Below, piece by piece: positions 24,911-34,001 of a stretch of 44,362 nucleotides of DNA. The stretch is from assembly GCA_035267185.1 (NCBI GenBank), contig DATFLY010000171.1, forward strand, positions 1 to 44,362. Reading direction: 5' to 3'. The DNA comes from JAUIBE01 sp035267185. GTDB taxonomy: Bacteria > Pseudomonadota > Gammaproteobacteria > Xanthomonadales > SZUA-36. Both the position numbers and the translations under genes were made by a program. How positions within the stretch are numbered: the first letter of the stretch is position 1; each line of letters begins with the position of its first letter. The notes under the pieces are model-generated. The model ran no database searches. It worked only from the letters and a program-made list of their open reading frames with translations, and was not told where the DNA came from.

Positions 24911-24969
24911 GGATATTTGGGGTCAGAGTAAAAATTCTTCAGGTATTTTTACTCTGACCCCAAATATCC
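24911..24969. repeat. 25-bp perfect palindromic arms upstream of the sortase regulator
   Basis: The arms at 24911-24935 and 24945-24969 are perfectly complementary around a 9-nt loop and contain GGGGTCAGAGTAAAAA. The word GGGTCAGAGT also makes up the array before gcvT. Such REP-like units in other proteobacteria are commonly tied to IS200-like (REP-associated) transposases, none of which is in the window. It lies 14 bp before the ribosome-binding site of the regulator gene, so it must be in or near its leader. The rest of the 258-bp intergenic space shows no other gene. Confidence 0.85.
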
Positions 24970-24993
24970 TGGGACCCCAGGTTGGGAGGAAAC

Positions 24994-25692
24994 ATGCAAA
25001 GACACATCGCCATCGTTGAAGACGAGGCCGCAATTCGAAACAACTACGAGGATGCTCTTAAGCGCTATGGCTATCACGTTAGTGGCTATGGTCAGCTACA
25101 GGCAGCCCGGGAGGCATTTGCCAGGCGCCTGCCGGACCTGGTCATCATTGATGTTGGCCTGGGTGACGATGTCGAAGGCGGTTTTGAGCTGTGCCGTGAG
25201 CTACGAGTGATGTCGCGCGGCCTGCCCATCATCTTCCTGACGGCTCGCGATTCTGATTTCGATGTCATCTCCGGCCTGCGCCTGGGCGCCGATGATTACC
25301 TGACCAAGGACATCAGCCTGCAACAGATCGTTGCGCGTGTTGTTGCTTTATTCCGCCGTGTCGAGGCGCTCTCGGGCGGAAAAACAGACGACAAGGTGCT
25401 TGAGCGTGGTGACCTGAAATTTTCAGTGGAACGGATGCAAGTCAGCTGGAAGGATCAGCCTGTGGCGCTGACAGTGACCGAATTCTGGATCATTCATTCA
25501 CTGATTCGACATCCGGGCCACGTCCGAACGCGCTCACAGCTGATGGATGATGCCAATGTGCTGGTGGACGACCAGACCATCACCAGTCACATCAAACGCA
25601 TCCGGCGCAAATTTGTTGCTGCCGATCCCCAATTCGATCAACTCGACACGGTCTACGGGGCCGGCTACCGTTGGAAGCCCGCCCAGGCCTGA
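24994..25692 (+). CDS. pdsR: Dedicated sortase system response regulator
   Basis: A 232-residue OmpR/PhoB-type regulator. The receiver domain (1-120) has the acidic pair D10/E11, phospho-acceptor D53 in LVIIDVGLGDD and the DDYLTKD lysine. A winged-helix DNA-binding domain (about 130-230) ends GYRWKP. The adjoining sensor and the sortase pair match the proteobacterial dedicated sortase system, whose regulator is pdsR. GGGAGGA 4 bp upstream fixes ATG 24994. The divergent target and sortase genes are the obvious regulon, which is inference. Confidence 0.93.
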   Translation: MQRHIAIVEDEAAIRNNYEDALKRYGYHVSGYGQLQAAREAFARRLPDLVIIDVGLGDDVEGGFELCRELRVMSRGLPIIFLTARDSDFDVISGLRLGADDYLTKDISLQQIVARVVALFRRVEALSGGKTDDKVLERGDLKFSVERMQVSWKDQPVALTVTEFWIIHSLIRHPGHVRTRSQLMDDANVLVDDQTITSHIKRIRRKFVAADPQFDQLDTVYGAGYRWKPAQA

Positions 25693-25708
25693 AAGGACGA
25701 CCACCACG

Positions 25709-27769
25709 GTGAAACTCAGAAGCAAGCTGCTGGCCTTGTCGCTTTTGACTTTGCTTCTGCCCTGGTCTGCCTGGAAGCTGCTGCAGGAGCTTGAGCGTTT
25801 CCTGCGTGAAAGCCAGGAGGCCAGCCAGTTGTCCACCGCCCAATCCCTGAGTGTTTCACTTCCCCGGGAGTTTCAGAGCCAGTTGATGTTTCTGCCGGAA
25901 CATGCACTGGCGTTGCGCTCCTTGTCACGCCAGCCTGTTCTTGACGGCTATTCCGATGACTGGCCGGAGCCGGAGCAGTCGCTAATGCTTGGTACACAAG
26001 ATGACGAAATCGATGCCCGGATACTCGCAGCAAGTTCCGGCGGGCTGATTCACCTGTTCATCGAAGTAGTCGATGGAACACCTGTGCGGGCCTCGCCAAT
26101 GTCTCCTGGCGCCCCGGCCGATGCGGTAAGGATTTCCCTGCGAACAGCCCGCGGGATGCAGTCCTGGAATGTTATGCCCGGCGCCCAGGGCCCGATCCGG
26201 ATTCGGGCCAGTGGAACCGGCACATCTGAGCTTGAAGGCTACTGGCTGGAAACAACCGCTGATCCCGTGCAGGGCTCGAACAGTGGCTATCGACTGGAGG
26301 TTACTCTTCCCGTTGTGGTCCAGGCATTCCAGCCTGGCGTGGAGCTGGCGGTCGAGATCATGGATGTTGCCTCAGAAGGGAACGAGGTCATTCGACGTGC
26401 CGGAATCAATGCCAATGGCCAGGAAGCACAATGGATCAGCCTGGTTTCGCAGTGGCCTGAACTTTCAGGCTGGCTGGCTTCAGTCGTGCCTTCTGATTCC
26501 AGGGCATTACTGGTCAATGATGAAGGCTGGGTTCTGGCTGACTCCGGGGGTGATTCGCTAAGCCCGGGTCAAACGACCTGGTTGCAACGGCTTATGTATC
26601 GCCTGGTGTCGGTCGAACCTCCCGTGATCCAGGATCCATGGTCCGATTCCCCTGTTCGGCTGAACGATCCGGCAGTGCATGCAGCATTGCAGGGCACACC
26701 AACGGGCGCATGGGCCCAGGAACTGGAAAGTGCGGTGGTTCACAATACAGTTGCAGTGCCCGTTGAGATCGAGGACCGCATACTGGGTGTGATGCTGCTG
26801 CAATCGCGCTCAGATGGTCTTTTATTGATTACCAACCGCGCGCTTGGACAGCTCCTGCTAACCACGCTGGCCCTGATGCTCGGCCTGACTGCGGGTTTGT
26901 GGTATTTCGCCTCGAGACTGTCACATCGTGTACAGCGCCTTTCCGAATCCGTGAGCCAGGCCATGGACGAAGGTGTGCCTGCGAATGAACTTCCTCTTAC
27001 CGGGGACAAGGATGAACTGGGCGAGCTGGCGCGCAACAATGCAGTTTTGCTGCGCGCAGTTGCTGATTACACGCAATACCTTCAGACCCTGGCCGGCAAG
27101 CTTTCACATGAATTGAAAACCCCACTGGCGATCACCCGTTCCTCTCTCGACAACCTGAACAGCTTGCCATTGGACGATGAGGCCCAGCGATTTGTGGCTC
27201 GCGCCCGGGAAGGGCTGGATCGCCAGGGTGAAATTGTTCGCGCCATGAGCGAAGCCAATCGCCTGGAGCAGTCGATCAGCGTGGCCGAGTGGGAAACGGT
27301 CGATATCCGGGATGTTGTCTTAAGCATGGCCGAGGGATATCGCGCGGTGCACCGGGGGCGTTCGATAACGACCTCGGTGCCTGAGCAGCCGGTCCGGTTG
27401 CGCTGTGCCCCTGATCTGCTTGCCCAGGCGTTGGACAAGCTGGTGGATAACGCCATGACGCTCTCCACCGAAAAAGACCAGGTGTCGATTGCGGTTGTCA
27501 ATCAGGATGAACAAGTCCGTATCTCTGTTACCAACACGGGCAGCAGGCTGCCGCAGGAACTCCAGGACAGGTTGTTCGATTCTCTTGTTTCAGTCAGAAC
27601 GCAACGTGGTGATACACCGCATCTTGGCCTGGGCCTCTATATCGTGCGGCTGGTGGCCGAAGCCCACGGCGGCCAGGTCTCAGCGCGAAATCTGAATCCG
27701 GATGCCAATGCACCCTCATCGGCACAGCGGGTTGAATTCACTATCGACCTGCCTTTGCTGACTGATTGA
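25709..27769 (+). CDS. pdsS: Dedicated sortase system sensor histidine kinase
   Basis: A 686-residue membrane kinase starting with GTG at 25709, with AAAGGA 11 bp upstream. It has a first membrane helix (about 7-22), a large periplasmic region (about 30-410) whose first part (PVLDGYSDDWPEPEQSL) looks like a CBM9-type sugar-binding fold, a second helix (about 420-440), HAMP-like linker, phospho-acceptor H467 in LSHELKTPLA, the N box LDKLVDNAM and the G box HLGLGLYIVR. The large sensor part could read a surface glycan or the state of the sortase substrate. It is 16 bp behind pdsR. Confidence 0.93.
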   Translation: MKLRSKLLALSLLTLLLPWSAWKLLQELERFLRESQEASQLSTAQSLSVSLPREFQSQLMFLPEHALALRSLSRQPVLDGYSDDWPEPEQSLMLGTQDDEIDARILAASSGGLIHLFIEVVDGTPVRASPMSPGAPADAVRISLRTARGMQSWNVMPGAQGPIRIRASGTGTSELEGYWLETTADPVQGSNSGYRLEVTLPVVVQAFQPGVELAVEIMDVASEGNEVIRRAGINANGQEAQWISLVSQWPELSGWLASVVPSDSRALLVNDEGWVLADSGGDSLSPGQTTWLQRLMYRLVSVEPPVIQDPWSDSPVRLNDPAVHAALQGTPTGAWAQELESAVVHNTVAVPVEIEDRILGVMLLQSRSDGLLLITNRALGQLLLTTLALMLGLTAGLWYFASRLSHRVQRLSESVSQAMDEGVPANELPLTGDKDELGELARNNAVLLRAVADYTQYLQTLAGKLSHELKTPLAITRSSLDNLNSLPLDDEAQRFVARAREGLDRQGEIVRAMSEANRLEQSISVAEWETVDIRDVVLSMAEGYRAVHRGRSITTSVPEQPVRLRCAPDLLAQALDKLVDNAMTLSTEKDQVSIAVVNQDEQVRISVTNTGSRLPQELQDRLFDSLVSVRTQRGDTPHLGLGLYIVRLVAEAHGGQVSARNLNPDANAPSSAQRVEFTIDLPLLTD

Positions 27770-27858
27770 ATTTTCCGCTATGGTGTTCGCACCCCGGCGC
27801 CTGCAAGAGCTTCTCCACTTTACTATGATGAAAGGGAGTCCAAGCGCCAGATTTCTTC

Positions 27859-29151
27859 ATGAGAATACTCAGATACCTGTTGTTTTTGCTGGCGGCGGTT
27901 TGCTTCACGGCACATGCCTCCCTGACCATAGTAGTGGTTGAAACTGGAGGTAATGTGTTGGCCGAGATGAGTGGCAGCGCCGATACCACGACCCTGCCTG
28001 AACCCTCAAGCTCAGGCATCAGCAGCGCAATATCGGGATCCGGTGAAAATGGCCTTCAAAGGGGTCGGGTCACTTTCGGTAGCACCACGGTCCTGGGAGC
28101 CTCTTCATATCTGGTTGACGCTCCGCACTATTTTGGTACCGGTGTATTCACGACGGCAACGACTGCCAGCGGTGATGTGGGTGGCTTGAACGTCACGATC
28201 TTCGGTGACTCTTTGCTTCTGCCACCCGGATACGTTTCCGGCACCCAGCTTTCCTCGCGTTCAGTCTGGAGAGATCAGTCATTTGCTAGTCTTGGGCTGG
28301 CGCCGGGTGTTTACGAGGTGTTTTGGCCAACCGACAATCTCATCCTCTACATCGGCCAAACCACCGGGTCGACACATTCTGTCGGGGGCACCGTTACGGG
28401 TCTGGCCGGTAGCGTGACCCTGCAGCTGAACGGCGGCAACGACTACATCGTAACCACGAACGGTGGCTTCATGTTCCCGACCCTGCTGGAGGACACGTCC
28501 GATTACGAGGTCACGGTTTCAGTGCAACCTGACGGGCAGGTCTGCAACGTTGAGAACGGCACCGGGATCATCGAAAAAGATAATGTCTCAGACGTCGTGA
28601 TCGATTGCGCCGCCAGCTACGCGGTCAGCGGGACGATTTCCGGGCTGTCGGGCACCACAACCCTTCGCTTGAACGGGGACAGCTTCCTCGAGGTCAGCAG
28701 CAATGGCCCGTTTGGTCCGTTTCCCGATGAAGTCAGAGATAATGAAAGTTACAGTGTCAGCGTCTTCATTCGGCCGCCAAATCAGACCTGCACGGTCGAA
28801 AACGGAAGTGGAATCATCGACGGCGCCGATATCACCGATATTTCCGTGGTGTGCGAGGATAATCCTTTCATGTTCAGTGTCAGTGGCACGATCACCGGTT
28901 TGGACGGCACCGTTGTACTCCAGTTGAATGGCGCTGACGACCTGACAGTCACAAGCAATGGTCCCTGGGGACCATTCGCTTCGCTGGTTCCCACGGACAG
29001 CCCATACGAAGTCACTGTTTTGACGCACCCCGACAGCCAGGTCTGCCTGGTCGAGAACTGCTGTGGCGTAATCTGGAACTTCGATATCATGGATGTGCTC
29101 GTGACGTGCCAGACTTACGTGCAAATATTCACGGACGGTTTTGACAACTGA
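27859..29151 (+). CDS. Secreted repeat protein with PEP-CTERM-like head and IFTDGFDN tail
   Basis: A 430-residue exported protein. A signal peptide (about 1-20) is followed by a domain (about 21-170) resembling the N-terminal part of certain PEP-CTERM-family proteins (PPGYVSGTQL, SLGLAPGVYEVFW). Three tandem repeats of about 78 residues (174-250, 255-332, 339-417) have the pattern VSGTI-x-GL-x-G...LQLNG...V-x-SNG...C-V-ENG-G-II...C, each with two cysteines. The last eight residues are IFTDGFDN, a C-terminal motif I associate with secreted proteins of Lysobacterales-like bacteria. There is no membrane helix, so it is not a typical sortase client. It sits 89 bp behind pdsS; function unknown. 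Confidence 0.75.
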   Translation: MRILRYLLFLLAAVCFTAHASLTIVVVETGGNVLAEMSGSADTTTLPEPSSSGISSAISGSGENGLQRGRVTFGSTTVLGASSYLVDAPHYFGTGVFTTATTASGDVGGLNVTIFGDSLLLPPGYVSGTQLSSRSVWRDQSFASLGLAPGVYEVFWPTDNLILYIGQTTGSTHSVGGTVTGLAGSVTLQLNGGNDYIVTTNGGFMFPTLLEDTSDYEVTVSVQPDGQVCNVENGTGIIEKDNVSDVVIDCAASYAVSGTISGLSGTTTLRLNGDSFLEVSSNGPFGPFPDEVRDNESYSVSVFIRPPNQTCTVENGSGIIDGADITDISVVCEDNPFMFSVSGTITGLDGTVVLQLNGADDLTVTSNGPWGPFASLVPTDSPYEVTVLTHPDSQVCLVENCCGVIWNFDIMDVLVTCQTYVQIFTDGFDN

Positions 29152-29257
29152 ATTAACAACCCTGGCATGGAAGGCGTGAAAATCTTGATCGCCTCGCCCC
29201 ATCCCGCTTGATAGAATTCCCCGTTCGCTTATAACCGCCGGGGCGGTTTGATACTCA

Positions 29258-30730
29258 ATGGATAAACAGACTTTTGATCAACTAAGGGCAGACGGTTTCA
29301 ATCGCGTACCGGTTTACCGAGAAATCCTGGCCGACCTTGATACGCCGCTTTCGGTTTACCTGAAGCTGGCTGACGGGCCGGATGCCTACCTGCTGGAGTC
29401 TGTTGAAGGCAGCGATACCTGGGGGCGCTATTCAATCATCGGCCTTCCCTGCAAATCCAGGTACAGCCTTGAAGGCAACGTGTGGACCTTCAGCGAAAAT
29501 GGCGAGGTGCGTGAAACCGAACAAGTTGAAGACCCGCTAAAGCGCATTGCACAGTTACAGACCGAATTTCGTGCGCCAAGCCTGGACGAACTGCCCATTT
29601 TCACCGGCGGCCTGGTGGGATATTTTTCCTACGAATCGGTCCGGTTTTTTGAGCCCGGCCTGGCGCTTGAAGAAAAGCCGGACGAACTGGGTACGCCAGA
29701 CATGGTGATGCTGCTGTCAGAGGAAGTGGCTGTTTTTGATAACCTGGCAGGACGGCTTTACCTGGTGGTTAACGTTGATCCGTCGGCGAACGCCGCCTGG
29801 GATAACGCACAGCGGCGGCTTGACCAGCTCAGTCATCGCCTTCGCATGGGAGGCCCGGGCTATGGCGAATCATTCAGTCGCGGCGAGGTCGATGAGAAAG
29901 ATTTCCACTATGGCTTTAGCCGCTCGGATTTTATTTCCGCGGTAAAACGCAGCAAGGAACACATCCTGGCAGGGGATATCTTCCAGGTTGTGTTGTCGCA
30001 ACGCATGAGCGTGCCCTTTGATGCGCGTCCGCTTGATGTATACCGGGCATTGCGAGCGCTCAACCCTTCGCCTTACATGTATTTCCTGGACCTGGGCGAT
30101 ACCCAGATTGTGGGCTCATCCCCCGAAGTGCTGGTGCGGGTTCAGGACAGAAAAGTCACGGTGCGACCGATTGCAGGCACCATTCACCGTGGTGCAAATT
30201 CACAGGAAGATGAAATACTTGCCAATCAGCTACTGTCCGATCCGAAAGAACGCGCTGAGCACCTGATGCTGATTGACCTGGGCCGCAACGATGTGGGCCG
30301 TGTCGCAAAAACCGGCAGCGTCGAGCTCACCGACGACATGGTCATCGAACGTTATTCCCACGTGATGCACATTGTTTCCCAGGTTGATGGTGACCTGGAT
30401 GATGGATTAAGCGCGGTTGATGCGATTCGATCGGCTTTTCCTGCCGGCACGCTGTCGGGTGCTCCGAAAATTCGTGCAATGGAAATCATTGGAGATCTCG
30501 AGCCGGTCAAGCGAAATGTGTATGCGGGTGCGGTGGGTTATTTGTCGTGGCACGACGATACGGACCTGGCCATTGCCATTCGAACGGCGGTGATTCGCAA
30601 CGGAATGTTACATGTCCAGGCAGGCGCAGGGATCGTGGCTGACTCTGATCCTGAAAAGGAGTGGGAAGAAACCATGAACAAGGGACGAGCCCTGATTGCC
30701 GCAGTGAACAGCGCCTCAACGGGACTATAA
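29258..30730 (+). CDS. trpE: Anthranilate synthase component I
   Basis: A 490-residue chorismate-utilising enzyme. The Trp feedback site LLESVEGSDTWGRYSIIG and the catalytic core (RPIAGTIHRGANSQEDE, LIDLGRNDVGRV, PAGTLSGAPKIRAMEII, GAGIVADSDPEKEWEE) are complete. With TrpG it makes anthranilate from chorismate and glutamine. trpG follows 13 bp on. I see no Trp-rich leader peptide in the 106 bp before it; a small 6-bp GC hairpin lies just upstream of the start. Confidence 0.97.
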   Translation: MDKQTFDQLRADGFNRVPVYREILADLDTPLSVYLKLADGPDAYLLESVEGSDTWGRYSIIGLPCKSRYSLEGNVWTFSENGEVRETEQVEDPLKRIAQLQTEFRAPSLDELPIFTGGLVGYFSYESVRFFEPGLALEEKPDELGTPDMVMLLSEEVAVFDNLAGRLYLVVNVDPSANAAWDNAQRRLDQLSHRLRMGGPGYGESFSRGEVDEKDFHYGFSRSDFISAVKRSKEHILAGDIFQVVLSQRMSVPFDARPLDVYRALRALNPSPYMYFLDLGDTQIVGSSPEVLVRVQDRKVTVRPIAGTIHRGANSQEDEILANQLLSDPKERAEHLMLIDLGRNDVGRVAKTGSVELTDDMVIERYSHVMHIVSQVDGDLDDGLSAVDAIRSAFPAGTLSGAPKIRAMEIIGDLEPVKRNVYAGAVGYLSWHDDTDLAIAIRTAVIRNGMLHVQAGAGIVADSDPEKEWEETMNKGRALIAAVNSASTGL

Positions 30731-30743
30731 GAAGAATCTGAAA

Positions 30744-31325
30744 ATGCCCTCAATTCTCATGATCGATAATTATGACTCGTTCACCTATAACCTGGTGCAA
30801 TACCTGGGTGAGTTGGGCGCAAAGGTTGAAACGGTCCGCAATGACTCTCTTGGTGTTGATGATATTCGCAGCATGTCACCAGACGGCATTGTCATATCGC
30901 CCGGACCGGGAACGCCGGACGATGCGGGTATTTGCCTGGAAGTCGTGTCGCAGCTCGGTGCCGAGATTCCCATCCTGGGTGTCTGTCTTGGCCACCAGTG
31001 CATTGGCCAGAGTTTTGGTGGAAAAGTCGTGCGAGCCGATCGCATCATGCATGGCAAGACCTCGATGATTGAGCACTCAGGCGAAGGTGTGTTCAGGGAT
31101 CTCCCGCAACCATTTGAAGCCACTCGCTATCACTCGCTTATCCTTGAAAACGAATCCATGCCGGATGTACTGGAGGTGACGGCCTGGGTTGAATACCAGG
31201 GTCAACCTGAAATCATGGGTCTGAAACATCGCGAATATCCGCTGGAGGGAGTCCAGTTTCATCCGGAGTCAATCCTGACTCGCTGCGGTCATGACCTGCT
31301 TGGTAATTTCCTGGAGCGGCTGTGA
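30744..31325 (+). CDS. trpG: Anthranilate synthase component II (glutamine amidotransferase)
   Basis: A 193-residue class I amidotransferase. The nucleophile is C81 in GVCLGHQC, and the His-Glu pair is in GVQFHPES. It begins with the typical LMIDNYDSFTYNLVQYLGELG. It supplies ammonia to TrpE and could also serve PabB. Its stop codon overlaps the trpD start (TGATG), a translational-coupling arrangement. Confidence 0.96.
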   Translation: MPSILMIDNYDSFTYNLVQYLGELGAKVETVRNDSLGVDDIRSMSPDGIVISPGPGTPDDAGICLEVVSQLGAEIPILGVCLGHQCIGQSFGGKVVRADRIMHGKTSMIEHSGEGVFRDLPQPFEATRYHSLILENESMPDVLEVTAWVEYQGQPEIMGLKHREYPLEGVQFHPESILTRCGHDLLGNFLERL

Positions 31326-32368
31326 TGAGCAACAACCAGACAATCATTCCTGGTGTCATGGATCGCATCGCCAGGGGCAATGATCTGGGCACAGACGAGA
31401 TGCGTGCCGTGATGGGCGAAATCATGTCCGGTAACGCCACTGATGCCCAGATCGGCGCTTTTTTGATGGGATTACGAATCAAGGGTGAAACCCTCGATGA
31501 AATCACCGGCGCTGTCATGGTCATGCGCGCTCTTTCCCGCGGTGTGAAAATTGCGGGGGAGCACGTTGTGGATATTGTTGGTACAGGCGGCGATGGCGCT
31601 AACCTGTTCAACGTTTCAACCGCCGCAAGTTTCGTGGTGGCAGCGGCCGGAGGCCGCGTGGCTAAACATGGAAACCGGTCGGTATCCTCGAGCTGTGGCA
31701 GTGCCGATGTGCTTGAGGCTGCTGGTGTGAAGCTTGGCCTGGAGCCCGGGCAAGTGGCCGAATGCGTTCAGCAACTGGGTGTCGGCTTTATGTTTGCGCC
31801 CGCTCACCACAGCGCCATGCGCCACGCCATCGGCCCGCGTAAAGAGCTGGGTGTTCGCACCATCTTCAACATCCTGGGGCCGATGACCAACCCGGCCGGT
31901 GCTGATCGATTGCTGATCGGTGTCTATGACAGGGCCCTTTGCCGGCCGGTTGCTGAAGTACTTAATCGGCTGGGGGCGAAGCATGTCATGGTGGTTCATT
32001 CCCATGATGGACTCGATGAAATCAGTATTGCAGCAGATACCCATATCGTTGAATTACACTCGGGTGGGATTCATGAGTATGAGTTTTCACCGTCACAGGC
32101 GAACATTAAAATGAGCAGCCTGGATGGCCTTGAAGTGTCCTCAGCTGAAGAATCCCTGGAACTGATTCGGTTGACGATGACTGGTGATATAAGCGACCGT
32201 GGACAGAGGGCTCGAGACATGATTGCCGTGAATGCCGGTGCGGCATTGTATGTGGCTGGCCTGGCGAGCGATATCTGTAAAGGAACTGCCACTGCTCATA
32301 AACTCCTTGATAATGGTGCCGCCTGGCAAAAATTAACCAGCCTGGCAGAAATGTCGGGCCAATTCTGA
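31325..32368 (+). CDS. trpD: Anthranilate phosphoribosyltransferase
   Basis: A 347-residue enzyme. The PRPP site GTGGDGANLFNVST, the KHGNRSVSSSCGSADVLEA block and the GPRKELGVRTIFNILGP block are present. It joins anthranilate to PRPP. The ATG at 31325 overlaps the trpG stop by one base; an in-frame GTG one codon earlier is possible. The stop overlaps the trpC start. Confidence 0.97.
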   Translation: MSNNQTIIPGVMDRIARGNDLGTDEMRAVMGEIMSGNATDAQIGAFLMGLRIKGETLDEITGAVMVMRALSRGVKIAGEHVVDIVGTGGDGANLFNVSTAASFVVAAAGGRVAKHGNRSVSSSCGSADVLEAAGVKLGLEPGQVAECVQQLGVGFMFAPAHHSAMRHAIGPRKELGVRTIFNILGPMTNPAGADRLLIGVYDRALCRPVAEVLNRLGAKHVMVVHSHDGLDEISIAADTHIVELHSGGIHEYEFSPSQANIKMSSLDGLEVSSAEESLELIRLTMTGDISDRGQRARDMIAVNAGAALYVAGLASDICKGTATAHKLLDNGAAWQKLTSLAEMSGQF

Positions 32369-33165
32369 TGACGAAGGTCCCGTCCATACTCAGACAGATT
32401 CTGGATACCAAGCGTGACGAAATTGCAGCGGGTAGCCGCAATCACAGCATTGCTGAGCTCCGGGACTTTGCTGCAGATTTACCAGCGTGCCGAGGATTTG
32501 CGGAAAATCTGCTCAGGTACGCTGAAAAAGGCCCTGCAGTGATCGCCGAGATCAAGAAAGCATCTCCGAGTGCAGGTGTCATCAGGGAGCAGTTTGACCC
32601 TCCGGCCATCGCGCAATCGTATGAAAAAGCAGGCGCGGCCTGTCTTTCGGTGCTGACCGATCGGGACTACTTCCAGGGCAGCGAAAAATTTCTTCGGGCA
32701 GCATCATCTGCCTGCGCGCTGCCAATATTGCGCAAGGATTTCGTGATTGACCCCTGGCAGGTGCTTGAATCCAGGGTGATGGGCGCGGATTGTATTCTTT
32801 TGATTGTTGCTGCTTTGAGTGCCGGGCAGTTACAGGATCTGGCCGGACAGGCAGAAGATGCCGGAATGGATGTCCTGGTCGAAGTACACGATGAAGCAGA
32901 ACTTGAAACTGCATTAACCACAGGGGCAAAGATGATCGGGGTCAATAACCGTGATCTCCATCATTTCACCACTGACCTGGGGGTTAGTGAGCGTCTCCGG
33001 CCCCTGATTCCGGGCGAGCGTTGTATGATTACAGAAAGTGGCATTCATAACCGGGCAGATGTGTTGCGAATGCTGGAATGTGACATCAGGTCTTTCCTGG
33101 TTGGCGAGGCTTTTATGCGTGCACAGGACCCGGGTGAGGCGTTACGAGGTTTGTTTTATCAATGA
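32368..33165 (+). CDS. trpC: Indole-3-glycerol phosphate synthase
   Basis: A 265-residue TIM barrel: VIAEIKKASPSAGVIR with the catalytic Lys, LSVLTDRDYFQGS, LRKDFVID, GVNNRDLHHF and ITESGIH. It closes the indole ring of CdRP. There is no fused TrpF domain. It overlaps trpD by one base and the following unknown gene by four (ATGA), so all are probably one transcript. Confidence 0.97.
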   Translation: MTKVPSILRQILDTKRDEIAAGSRNHSIAELRDFAADLPACRGFAENLLRYAEKGPAVIAEIKKASPSAGVIREQFDPPAIAQSYEKAGAACLSVLTDRDYFQGSEKFLRAASSACALPILRKDFVIDPWQVLESRVMGADCILLIVAALSAGQLQDLAGQAEDAGMDVLVEVHDEAELETALTTGAKMIGVNNRDLHHFTTDLGVSERLRPLIPGERCMITESGIHNRADVLRMLECDIRSFLVGEAFMRAQDPGEALRGLFYQ

Positions 33166-33938
33166 AGTTTAGTGATTTAAAACGATTTGCTTTGTGCTTC
33201 GCAGTATTCGTCCTTGGCGGCATTTTTTCGACACTATCCGCCCAGGACGAATCATCTGAATCCATCGGTGCGGATGTCACCTGGCAGGATGTCACTGCGG
33301 TGCGTCTGGATGTGCAGTTTCCCGGGGATGGTTATCATGCCAAGTGGTTGCTGCACCGATGTGATTGTGGCGATCTACTGATTGAATCCGAGCTCGACAT
33401 TCCAGGTGACCTGGAAAGAGGTGAATTGCTCCTGGTCGAACAGCGAGCCGTCCTGGAGCGCGGATTCAGGGCCGAGGAATTGCAGTCACAAATGTCCTGG
33501 GATGCACCGGCCCTGATGCTGCAGTTGACCGGATACCTGCTTGAGCGGAGCTTCCCGAACGGGCCGGCCTCGGTAACGGAAAGTACAGAAATTGAGGTCA
33601 GCGAAAATTCAGAGGGCATTGCACTGGATAGTGGCAATGCGGTTGGTGGTTTTCCGGCTCCATGGTCCGTGATTGCATCGGCAAAGCCGGTAGAGGGTTC
33701 GAAGCGAAATTTCGATCTCGAGTTTCATTTCGCAATTCCTAATAGCGGTGAGACGGCAAAAATGAGACTAAAGGGTGTTGGCGATTATGCAGAGCGCGAT
33801 TTCCCTTTGTCTGAAGATATGCCAATAGAGGACTGGAAATTGACCTGGCGAAACGAGGATGATCCGGCAAGCTCGGCCAGGAATGTAAGGACGCTTGCAG
33901 ATTTGAGGGAAGAGATCGCAGGCTCACAGCTGGATTGA
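33162..33938 (+). CDS. Unknown exported protein coupled to trpC
   Basis: I do not recognise this 258-residue protein. It has a clear signal peptide (FALCFAVFVLGGIFSTLSA-QDE, cleavage about 27/28). The mature part is acidic, probably beta-rich, with a CDCG pair about 70 residues in and no membrane segment, lipobox or known catalytic motif. It starts on the ATGA that ends trpC, so it is translationally coupled to a biosynthetic operon although it must work in the periplasm or outside. A structural or lipid-binding role cannot be excluded. Confidence 0.65.
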   Translation: MKFSDLKRFALCFAVFVLGGIFSTLSAQDESSESIGADVTWQDVTAVRLDVQFPGDGYHAKWLLHRCDCGDLLIESELDIPGDLERGELLLVEQRAVLERGFRAEELQSQMSWDAPALMLQLTGYLLERSFPNGPASVTESTEIEVSENSEGIALDSGNAVGGFPAPWSVIASAKPVEGSKRNFDLEFHFAIPNSGETAKMRLKGVGDYAERDFPLSEDMPIEDWKLTWRNEDDPASSARNVRTLADLREEIAGSQLD

Positions 33939-34001
33939 TTTTTATGTAACGGGTTTCGTACCCTGTCGATTGATTGTTTTTAACAACTGGGAGAAGAGTC
34001 G

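Noticed and set aside
29152..29257. Possible trp leader peptide and attenuator before trpE
   Set aside because: The only short frame (starting ATG at 29166) has no Trp codons, and no pair of alternative hairpins with a T-run is present.
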